From Ananas comosus (Eukaryota > Streptophyta > Magnoliopsida > Poales > Bromeliaceae): a stretch of 64,000 nt of DNA. Location: contig NC_033630.1 in the NCBI RefSeq assembly GCF_001540865.1, positions 7,250,241 through 7,314,240 on the forward strand. Reading direction: 5' to 3'. Position numbers and translations under genes: made by a program. This document shows, in pieces, positions 34,776-43,719 of this stretch (within the stretch, counting starts at the first letter, position 1; every line of letters starts with the position of its first letter). The notes under the pieces are model-generated. The model searched no databases, was not told the DNA's origin, and saw only the letters and a list, made by a program, of their open reading frames with translations.

Positions 34776-35619
34776 CACGTATGGATAAATTACTCTACTC
34801 CTACACATGATACCAAGCATAGAAACATATGAGTGGAGTACAGCAGCAACAATAGGGATGCAAGCTCAATATATGATGTGATAATAACAACAGAAGAACA
34901 GGGATAGAAGAAATGTCACCGAGCGTGCACCACTGTACCGACTTCGGATCGAAGTACCCACCTGTACAAATGCTGCGCCTGTCTCCTGACTGGAAAAGAA
35001 CGTCAACCGGACCTAAGGAAGGTCCACCGGATTAGAGTCTAACCCACAAATAGTAAATACGGAGTACAAAATCCCACAATTAAACCCACGAATATCGGTT
35101 TCCCAAAACCGATCGCCGTAATACGTCGGAAATCCCGTAAACCGTACCGGGACTCCGCCGGGACCCACGAACTAACCCGGAACGCACCGACTCGTGTTAC
35201 GAGTCGCCCGCTGCCACTAAACACCATTAATCATGGGATTTGGCAGCAACCACAAGGATACATAACCCAACAACTATCGCCGAATAATTGTTCGGATTCG
35301 GGTTCCCGGAAGTGTCAATTTCAACACCGGAATCCACCGTCGCTCACCCGTTATTTCCGAACCCTCGAAATGACGTAGGTGACCAGCCAACAAGGCTCAG
35401 CGACTAAACAATCCATCACGAAGCATCGTCGGATTAATTCCGAACCGAACCCGCATTCCGTCGGCAGATTTCGCCGAAAGACGCACCGAAAATGCATTTT
35501 CGATCTTCGCAAGGGTCTGGGGCCTTGGACAATCAGTCCAGAGGTCACCCACTGCTCACCCATGCTGCCAACAGCAGCCGCAACAACCCAAAATACGTAA
35601 AAGCCCTCCCGAATACCCA

Positions 35620-35643
35620 AAATCGCATTATTTCATGCGATTT
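35620..35643. repeat. 9-bp stem, 6-nt loop inverted repeat
   Basis: Arms AAATCGCAT and ATGCGATTT enclose TATTTC. It occupies the place that corresponds, in the homologous LTR-E, to the hairpin at 14950-14981, yet the stem sequence is unrelated. Confidence 0.75.
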
Positions 35644-37195
35644 CGGCGCTTTTACGGTCCAACTACGCAAACCAGAGGTCAAACTGCCGAGCCAAGGTAC
35701 CCGCTGACAGGTTTCGACGTGCTGGAGGCCGTGCTCACCTTTCGGAGCACTGCCAACCCTTGTGGCAAGTGCACACACGACGCGAACCTCAGCGAAACAG
35801 CGCACACAGCGCTTACATTGCATCAAACTCGCAAACCAGGGCATCGTTGACCCCAACGAAAGTGGCCACGATGATCGGCACTGAACAAGGATCATCGTGC
35901 TCACTTTCGGGAGACTCGGAGTGGCCTCGGGTCACCAAAACAGTGGCCGGAACAGGAAACCACGCGCAGAAAGGCTGAAAATATGCTTACCGGCCACTGG
36001 GGAGCTACGGTACGGCCGGCGGCGGCCGGGAAGCAGGCGCGCCGGCGTCAGGAAGGTGCTGACGACAGGGAGGGGCCGGGGCGTGTGCTGGGCGGCGACA
36101 GGAGGCGGCGGCAGCGACGGGCGATGATGCCCTAGCCGTACGAGGTGAAGGGGAGCTCGGCCCCAAGCTCGGCCGGCGGAGGCTTCGGCGGCGACCGCGC
36201 CGGCAGAGGGCGAGTGCGGTAGGCCAGGGAGGGCCAGTGCTCGCGCCGCCCGGCGGCGAGAGGCGGCGGTGGCGGCGGCGGTGCAACACAAGCCCGCATG
36301 AGCCGCGCTCGGACTCGGGTTTCCGCGCCGGCCTCGGCGGCGATCGGGGCACCTCGGTGCGGCGGCGAGAAGTCACCTGAGGTCGGAGGAGGAGAAGGGA
36401 TGCGGCGGCGACGGCAGTGATGGCCCACGACCCAAGCTCGGCCGCCTGAACTTAGTTCTGCCAGAGGGTAGCCGCGGCGACGCCCTAGCCGCGCAGCGGC
36501 GGCGGCGACCACTCCGGCCGGACGCGGAGGTGCCGGAGGGTCTCGAGGAAGGTCCCCGACGTGGTCCCGGGCGGTGGCGGCGCGGGGAGGAAAATGCAAG
36601 GTTGCCTCGGCCAGAGCTGGCTCCTGCTGGCCGCGGGTCGCCCAGGCTGCGACGGCGGCGCGCGGCGGCGGCGCGGACCGGCGGGGGAGCTGCCGGAGGT
36701 TGGGCCCTGGCCAGGGGAGGGGGCACGACTCGAGTGGACGACCTCTGGGTGATCCACGGCCAGGAAAAAAACAGCACGGTGGAGAGGAAGATGGAGGAAA
36801 GCAATTGCTAGCCTTTTTCCGGCGGCCGAGGTTGCTCGCCGACGGCAGAGGTGCGAGCACGGCAAGGGCTGGGTCGAGCTTAGGTCGGCTAGGGTTCAGT
36901 TCGGCTGAGGAGAAGCCCAGGAGCTAGGGTTTCACCATGAAACCCTAGTTGCATCATATATAATTATGTATGTATTTTGCAAAAAGGTCCCTCCAAGCTG
37001 ATTAATTTCAATCCAGTCCTTGCCAGCCCGTGCAACTTGCGCGTATGCACCTCAACGTCAGAAATCACGCAAAACGGTACATAAAATATTAGGTTTTCCT
37101 CAATCTTTCCGTTTTGCCAATTTCAACCCCCTAGCGAACAATTGGCAATTCCCGAAAATCCGCAAAGAACCAAAGCAAGTACTTTATCAATACAA

Positions 37196-37299
37196 GCTGT
37201 AGCCACATATCTATTCATCATAATTAATGTACATCTCCTTAATTTGCATGCATGTGAGGGAGCTTGTTCACGTAATACACATGTTATTTCACGTGGTAG
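37196..37299. other. Short intergenic stretch, nothing recognised
   Basis: AT-rich sequence between LTR-type DNA and the minisatellite. No feature was found. Confidence 0.4.
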
Positions 37300-38373
37300 A
37301 TGAGTGGAGGCCGTTCTTCTCTTCTGCCGACGGCTAAGCGCCAAACGGAAGATCGCCGGCTTCACGTCTTCTCCGTCGTGGTTGTCGACGCGCCGTTAAT
37401 TCTACCGATGGCTAAGCGCCGGCGAATGAAGCTCCACCGTTATTGTCGATGCACTGTTACTTTCGTCGATGTCGTCGATGCGCCGTTACTTTCGTCGACG
37501 GCTAAGCGCCAAACGGAAGGTCGTCAGCTTCACGTCGTCTTCGTCATGGTTGTCGATGCGCCATTAATTCCGCCGACAGCTAAACGCCGGCGAATGAAGC
37601 TCCGCCGTTGTTGTCGATACGCCGTTAATTCCGCCATGGTCGTTGATGCGCCGTTACTTCCGTCGATGGCTAAGCGCCAAACGGAAGGTCGTCGGCTTCA
37701 CATCGTCTCCGCCGTGGTTGCCGATGCCCCGTTACTGCCGCCGACGTCTAAGCGCCAAACGGAAGGTCATCGGCTTCACATCATCTCCGCCGTGGTCGCC
37801 GATGCGCCGTTACTTCCGTCGACGGCTAAGCGCCAAACGGAAGGTCGTCGGCTTCACATCATCTCCGTCGTGGTCGCCGATGCGCCGTTACTTCCACCGA
37901 TGGCTAAGCGCCAAACGGAATGTCGTCGGCTTCACATCATCTCCGCCGTGGTCGCCGATGCGCCGTTACTTCCGCAGATGGCTAAGCGCCAAACGGAAGG
38001 TCGTCGGCTTCACATCATCTCCGCAGTGGTCGCCGATGCGCCGTTACTTCCGCCGACGGCTAAGCGCCAAACGGAAGGTCGTCGGCTTCACATCATGTCC
38101 GCCGTGGTCGCCGATGCGCCGTTACTTCCGCCGACGGCTAAGCGCCAAACGGAAAGTCGTCGGCCGTGGTCGCCGATGCGCCGTTACTTCCGCCGACGGC
38201 TAAGCGCCAAACGGAATGTCGTTGGCTTCACATCATCTCCGCCATGGTCGTCGATGCGCCGTTACTTCCGCCGACGGCTAAGCGCCAAACGGAAGGTCGT
38301 CGGCTTCACGTCGTCTCCGTCGTGGTTGTCGACGCGCCGTTCTAAGCGCCAGCGGATGAAGCTCCACCGTTGA
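37300..38373 (+). repeat. 78-bp minisatellite, open in two plus frames
   Basis: Fourteen copies of a CTAAGCGCC-centred unit. Consecutive centres near 37824, 37902, 37980, 38058 and 38136 are exactly 78 bp (26 codons) apart. One later unit is shortened by 16 bp. The first units are more diverged and mixed with a second module (CGGCGAATGAAGCTCC). Because 78 is divisible by three and the unit lacks stops, one frame reads through 357 codons with a repeating RQTEGRRLHIISAVVADAPL motif, and a second frame is open for 186 codons. CpG content is unusually high. No signal peptide or known domain is seen. I regard it as a minisatellite, and coding is possible but unsupported. Confidence 0.85.
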
Positions 38374-38404
38374 TGTAGGGATGGAGGGAGGACGCGAGTA
38401 TTAT

Positions 38405-39082
38405 TATTTTTTTTGTGAGGAGGAGAAGGAAGAAAAAATATTTCTTTTTTTTTTTGAATGGATATCTGTACCTTTTTTTTTGAACGAACCTTGTTACTCT
38501 CTCCTTTTTTTTTGCCAAAGTAGTTTATCTCTCTAACAACCTTTCTAAAAAAATCCTCCTTCTCTTATTGTATCTTTCCCCTTTTATAGATCTTCTAGTT
38601 AGTTAGTAGATGAGAGTTTTTTTTTTAGTGGGTTAGTGGGTTAATGGGAGAGATTTTAGTGGGTTAGTGGGAAGGTGGGAAGGCTTTTTTTTATATTATT
38701 ATTTTTTGACGTGGGGTGAATGGGAAGTTAGGATTTTTTTGTTGTGGGGCCCACACAAGAGATATGATTATCATTTATTCATATTTATGAGAGAGATGGT
38801 GGGACCCACATCTCTAACTAACCATCTTTTTTTTCTCTTCTTTTGTTATGCCACCCCCCTGGCGTACCAGCCTTTCTTTTTTTTCCTTTTTTTTATATGA
38901 GGTAAGGAGAATAGTAATAACAATAATAATAATAATAATAATAGGGATAAATTTGGGGTGGATCTATATTCGGGCTTAGGTTCGGCTTCAAACTGGACTT
39001 GAATTGAATTCGATTTAGCCACATTTGAATTTCAAAATTTAAATTTATTACATCCTCCTTTTTTCTCATTATTACACAAACA
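38405..39082. repeat. Direct repeat copy 1 (678 bp)
   Basis: Nearly identical to 39890-40571. It runs from a T-run followed by TGTGAGGAGGAG to ATTACACAAACA. It contains poly(T) tracts and an (ATA)n microsatellite (38915-38942). Relative to copy 2 it has about 18 extra bases near 38980. It shows no PBS or flanking TSD, so it does not behave as an LTR. Confidence 0.85.
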
Positions 39083-39328
39083 AATGCCCCCACCTCTTTT
39101 TTAGCTTGCTGATTGTGCAAGAAAGAGAAAAAAGGTACTACTCGTACTAGGCATATGAACTTCACATCATAAAGTTTGTCATGTCTTTTTTTTTTTATGC
39201 TAAGCTCGGATTGGTAAGTATTTCACCCTCTCTTTTCTTTCCTTTTTATAGCTAATATATGATAATGCTGTCATATCATGTATTCATTTTATTTTATTTT
39301 ATTTTATTTTTATGTCTTCACGTAGAAG

Positions 39329-39888
39329 ATGGAGCACCTAATTCATCCTGATGACAAAATCTTAGGCATAGCAAGAGGTATTTCTCTAGTTCAGGCTTCT
39401 CCGATTCATAATAGTAGAACGGATCCAATTATTCCTTACAATAGACCCGTGTTTAAGGAATGGGCAGTTTTTAAGCAAAAACAACCCTTAGGTCGTTTTG
39501 GTCCTCATTATTACACACCTGACGGTGAGGAAGATGTCGTACTTCTTCCACCTTTAGGTTTACCCAAAGAGAGGGATACATTGGAATCTTTATGTTACAA
39601 AATATTGAATGGTCATCCAAGCTGGGGGGGGGGTAAAGATTGGCCACTGGGAGATAGTGAAGATATTGATGGTTTTGAGAGTTGGGCTGATTATATTTTG
39701 TCACGATATACCTCACAATTACAGCATGCAGAAATTTTTGGTGGTATAGTTGCTTCACGAGGAAAGTATCACAAAAACATGAACATTATTAAAGCACTTG
39801 TAGAGTTGTGGTGTTCAGAAACGAATACATTTCATTTGCCATATGGAGAAGTTGGAATTTCCTTGTGGGAGATTAAAGAACTAAGTAG
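39329..39888 (+). pseudogene. Plant mobile domain (PMD) protein, N-terminal part
   Basis: An open frame from ATG at 39329 runs 186 codons until an unresolved base at 39889. Near its end it reads ILSRYTSQLQHAEIFGGIVA, then KALVELWCSETNTFHLPYGE and VGISLWEIKELS. This is the opening of the plant mobile domain (aminotransferase-like PMD family, related to MAIL1/MAIN), known both as host genes and inside plant transposable elements. The rest of the domain, normally several hundred residues, is missing and replaced by copy 2 of the direct repeat. A G-run (39625-39632) is a likely site of sequence error. A partial gene or TE ORF cut by a rearrangement or misassembly is the best reading. Confidence 0.7.
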
Positions 39889-39889
39889 N
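39889..39889. other. Single unresolved base at repeat junction
   Basis: One N lies exactly where the PMD coding sequence switches into direct repeat copy 2, suggesting an assembly join. Confidence 0.95.
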
Positions 39890-40571
39890 TTTTTTTTTTT
39901 TTTGTGAGGAGGAGAAGAAAGAAAAAATATTTCTTTTTTTTTTTTGAATGGATATCTGTACCTTTTTTTTTTTAACGAACCTTGTTTCTCTCTCCTTCTT
40001 TTTGCCAAAGTAGTTTATCTCTCTAACAACCTTTTTAAAAAATCCTCCTTCTCTTATCATATCTTTCCCCTTTTATAGATCTTCTAGTTAGTTAGTAGAT
40101 GGGAGTTTTTTTTTTAGTGGGTTAGAGGGTTAATGGGAGAGATTTTAGTAGGTTAGTAGGAATGTGGGAAGGCTTTTTTTTATATTATTATTTTTTGATG
40201 TGGGGGTGAATGGGAAGTTAGGATTTTTTTTTGTTGTGGGGCCCACACAAGAGATATAATTATCATATATTCATATTTATGAGAGAGATGGTGGGACCCA
40301 CATCTCTAACTAACCACCTTTTTTTTCTCTTCTTTTGTTGTGCCACCCCCTGGCGTACCAGCCTTTCTTTTTTTTCCTTTTTTTTATATGAGGTAAGGAG
40401 AATAATAATAATACTAATAATAATGATAATAATAATAATAATAATAATGGGGATAAATTTGGGGTGGATCTATATTCGGGCTTAGACTTGAATTGAATTC
40501 GGTTTAGCCACATTTGAATTTCAAAATTTAAATTTATTACATCCTCCTCTTTTCTCATTATTACACAAACA
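39890..40571. repeat. Direct repeat copy 2 (682 bp)
   Basis: Second copy of 38405-39082, with a longer (ATA)n tract (40403-40446), scattered substitutions and one short deletion. It interrupts the PMD reading frame and is followed directly by GC-rich sequence that leads into the coiled-coil ORF at 40659. Confidence 0.85.
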
Positions 40572-40658
40572 TAGCTTCGCACGCCTCCGCGTCGCTCCGC
40601 TCAGTGTCGCTCCACTCCGCCTCCTGTTGCTCCAGGTCTTTCACAGCCTTCTGAGGAG

Positions 40659-40898
40659 GTGTCTGAGGAGGATATGTCTGTTTCATCGGTATATCATGAG
40701 CAACAGCGACTGTCTACTGAGAAGGAAAGAATTTCCGGGGAACTTCAACGTATTATCGCTGAGCAAGCACGGATAGCCTCTGAACAAGCTCGAATCACTA
40801 AAAAGATCAGCAAAATCTCCCACATAATGAAAGCTATTTTTGATAAAATGGAGTGTTGCAGTGCAGACATACCTCCACATGATGCGAATTCAGATTGA
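40659..40898 (+). CDS. C-terminal coiled-coil ORF, likely TE-encoded
   Basis: The frame is open from about 40573, with the first ATG at 40659, and ends at TGA 40896. The first part is acidic and Ser-rich (SEEVSEEDMSVSSVYHEQQ). A heptad-like helix rich in E, Q and R follows (ELQRIIAEQARIASEQARIT), then a short tail. It closely precedes a purine tract and a probable LTR start. An internal coiled-coil ORF at that place occurs in some copia-type (SIRE-like) elements, and PMD-containing TEs also carry C-terminal helices. Both origins are inference. It is probably the 3' end of a longer ORF. Confidence 0.45.
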   Translation: MSEEDMSVSSVYHEQQRLSTEKERISGELQRIIAEQARIASEQARITKKISKISHIMKAIFDKMECCSADIPPHDANSD

Positions 40899-40942
40899 GT
40901 GCTAGGGCTTACCCTCGTTTTGTCATTTTGGCGTTTTGTGAC

Positions 40943-40955
40943 AAAAAAGGGGAGA
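40943..40955 (+). promoter_or_regulatory. Polypurine tract candidate
   Basis: AAAAAAGGGGAGA sits immediately before a TGTGGAATG LTR start, as expected for second-strand priming upstream of a 3' LTR. Confidence 0.5.
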
Positions 40956-42467
40956 TGTGGAATGTCATGTCATAGATGCTTACTTTGCTTACTTTAGTTT
41001 AGGTTTTGCTTAGATATGAATTTGCTTAGATGTGAATGTGAATGCTTCTTGATGATTGAAACTATAGCTGAAACTATGATTGTGACTGATTGGTTCTTTA
41101 TTGCATATTTTTTAATCTTGATTGTGTATTTTGGAAAATATGTTTTGTAGGAGATTTCAAGACTTCAAGACTCTATGTCACGCCAAAGTCATAGAATTTG
41201 TTTAGGGTGTGTGAAATGTATTTTATTTTTGTTAGATCGATCATGCAGGGGATTGTCGTTTGGTGATTGCGATAATCTTTCGTTTTTCTGTTTGTGAGAC
41301 TTGGATGAGCATTGTATTAGGTTTTTTCACAAAATCGCTAAAGACAAAGATTGTTAAAGACTTTTCTAAGTTGGCAGATTTCATGAAGTCGAATAGAGTC
41401 CTGAGGAGTTGAAGACGAAGATTGCGTGATTCGTGATGTAAAGACTCGTTCGTGATGCTCGGTATATCAGGTATGTGTGTTAATAATTTATGAAGATATT
41501 TTGCACATGTAAAAGCATTTGGAAGACTTAGAATGAATTTTAAATGTAAAAAACTGAAAAAAAACTAAGTTTTTCAAGGTTCGGGATCCAAACCCTAGGA
41601 TCAAGGTCCGGACCCCGTAGGTCCTCTTTGCGTGTACGCAGCGAGGGTCCAGACCTTCGGGCTAGGGTCCGGATCCCATACGTTGGAATTTCTGATACAC
41701 AAGGAGGGTCCGGAACCTGGAGTCAAGGTTTGAACCTTCAAGGTTCGGACCCTGCGGGAGGTCCGGACATATACCGTCGTTTGTTTTTTAAAGATGAGTT
41801 TTCAAATCCTAATTTATCTCTAAGTCTTTTAAATCTATAAATAAGCTATGAGGGAGCATCCTAATGCAGATGCTTAGAAATAAAAACCTTTAGAAACCCT
41901 AAAAGCTTATTCTTGGAACTTTTAGATTTATGTCTTAAAACAAGCTTTGTTTCGAATCGAGTCAATATTTCATTAAGAATCGAGTCTGGATTAAAAGGGT
42001 TCTCCTTATATCTTATGGTTTTTCTAAGAAATTGAATCACCACCACTTATTCTTTCTACGGGCTCCAAACGGAGTGTTTGCGCGCGGGCTTCGCGTGAGG
42101 CCAAGGATTTGGTGGACGCTCATGGATTCGAGACGTTGCTGCGAGAAGTTGCGGCGTGATCAATTGAAGGAGTTTGATCGATCGAGGACTGGCGAAGATG
42201 ATCTACGATGAGGATTCTGTAAAAGTTGGGTCGTGTATTTGATAAATCACTTTGTACTCAATTTTTCATAGTAGATTGTTTCGTGTGATCGGTCTCATGG
42301 GTTTTTACCCCAATTTGAAGTTTTCTCATGTAAAATCTTGGTGTTGGTTTTATTTTTCCGCACTTAATTTTAATTTGCATCAAGATTCTTGTTTTGTCGT
42401 TTACACCTATTCACCCCCCTCTATGTGTTATTATACCTTTTAGATCTTTGAGATCCATAACTTACAC
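40956..42467 (+). mobile_element. Probable Ty1/copia-type 3' LTR
   Basis: It starts TGTGGAATGTC after a polypurine tract. Near its end it has 'acacctattcacccccctct' (42403-42422), a phrase I associate with the 3' end of plant copia (SIRE/Maximus-type) LTRs. The right end 'cttacaca' near 42467 is an estimate, and no TSD could be tested because no partner LTR is visible. The interior (41575-41775) carries GGTCCGGACC-type palindromes similar to those in the gypsy LTRs, which is odd. Confidence 0.45.
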
Positions 42468-43612
42468 AAACAACAATACATATAAACAAACCAGTTAGAA
42501 AAGTTACAATTGCAAATCAGAAAATTTTCAAAGAAATAAATCTACTCATCTGTTTTGATACTTTTACACAGACCTATATGAAAATAACTCTTTTTTCTTA
42601 ATTTGCCTCAATATGTCCTTATTCGTTATGCTTAAAAACATACTTATATTATTAGCTTATGATTTTTATGCATTATTTATTTCTCAATACATGTTGTTCT
42701 TGTTTCATAAAGCATACTATTTGTTGTTAATAACACATTATATTTGTTCTTTGAAATTATGGTAAAGTTACTATTAGCTTTTTAGTACATTTATAATGTT
42801 CTACTCGAAAGAACCATTGAAACAAATACTTGCTTAGAAAATGGTAAACATTTGCATCCTATCACAGCTTGAGAAATAACATTGGAGCTTTGTTCTTTCA
42901 CAGGGCCTGCAACTCGCTTCAACCCCGAGTATTGTTCTTAGATAAGGTTCACAATCCTAATTAATAACAAGGGATATTCACTCAAAGTTCAATGTTAGCA
43001 GGCAGGAATCACTACCCAGTGCCACGAATCTTCAGACATAACTGTAATGCATGAACCGGCAGAGATTTACAACAGTACAATGTAAAGAAAAAGATTAGCC
43101 AACATCAAATAGCAAAATATGAGAAATCATTCTATCAAACTTATCGTCCTTGCTCTTACACAAAAAAAAAGCATTTATCCGTCTCGCTGTTACGCAATTA
43201 TGACTAGCGAAAATGGATTAATGTACATGGTGGTGCATACCTGTTTAATCTGAAATACCCAGGTAATATTGATATGGTAGAGAAAAGGACATGAGGCATA
43301 AGACAAAATTTGGCACCAGTTGCAAAATCATGCATGCCACATGCATAATTGACATTACAGCCATTCCGATGGCAATAATAACTTCCCCTTTTCAAATGGC
43401 AATAACTTCCCCTTCTAACTTTAACCAAATGTGAGGGCAGTGAACCATGCGTGTTTATATCAATAAACAAAATCTTGTTCGACCCCATTGATTAAGTCAG
43501 GGGCTCAAATGCTGCTGCCACCAGATGCTCATTTAGTAGGATCAAAGCATCCGACAGGACTCTTTGATGAAAGAATTAGTTACAAACTGTTGCATGCGTA
43601 TTTCAAGATACT
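42468..43612 (-). other. 3' flank of the receptor-like gene; nothing else recognised
   Basis: AT-rich sequence without domains. The part nearest 43612 is presumably the 3' UTR of the minus-strand gene. No polyadenylation signal could be chosen with confidence. Confidence 0.4.
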
Positions 43613-43719
43613 CTAAATGGTATTCACAGTACTTTGAAGGCCGTTAGAATTCTGGGTCTCCATCTCAAGAAGCATCAATGACTTTTGCCTGTGATACCTG
43701 TTTCTTTTTGCTGCAATTG
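43613..43719 (-). CDS. Malectin/LRR receptor-like protein, last exon
   Basis: On the minus strand an acceptor 'ctgtcag' is followed by an exon that completes a Ser codon with the previous exon. It reads IAAKRNRYHRQKSLMLLEME, then TQNSNGLQSTVNTI and a TAG stop (43613-43615). The basic KRNRYHRQKSLMLLEME segment is, as I recall, the short cytoplasmic tail of the At1g25570-type 'di-glucose binding protein with leucine-rich repeats' family. These are membrane proteins without a kinase domain. Frame and phase agree across the 3.2-kb intron (46895 to 43719). These exons look intact and splice-competent, so a functional gene is possible if the 5' exons exist beyond the insertions to the right. Confidence 0.8.

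Larger units (their letters stand above)
33811..37195 (-). mobile_element. LTR-type sequence of the LTR-E family, minus strand
   Basis: Inverse blocks shared with LTR-E include 'gcctTGTTGGCTGGTCAcc' (35385 region versus 15195), 'gggtgagcgacggtgg' (35335-35350 versus 15243) and 'ctggactgattgtcca' (35530 versus 15052). A GC-rich block follows (36.0-36.9 kb), then an 'aaccctag' transition (36940) and U3-like sequence. Terminal TGT...ACA and TSD could not be set, and the left end runs into the N gap. Right boundary approximate. Long ORFs on both strands between 35.9 and 36.9 kb are low-complexity and not called as genes. Confidence 0.6.

Noticed and set aside
35897..36927. Cluster of ORFs on both strands resembling a GC-rich gene
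   Set aside because: Same GC-rich LTR module as 13.7-14.5 kb in inverse orientation, with no recognisable domain.
37300..38373. CRISPR-like array of regular repeats
   Set aside because: The whole 78-bp period is repeated with no unique spacers, and the surroundings are plant nuclear DNA.
38405..40571. Interpretation of the direct repeats as LTRs of a small retrotransposon
   Set aside because: Similarity extends into the T-run left of the TG, no PBS follows copy 1, and no TSD flanks the pair.
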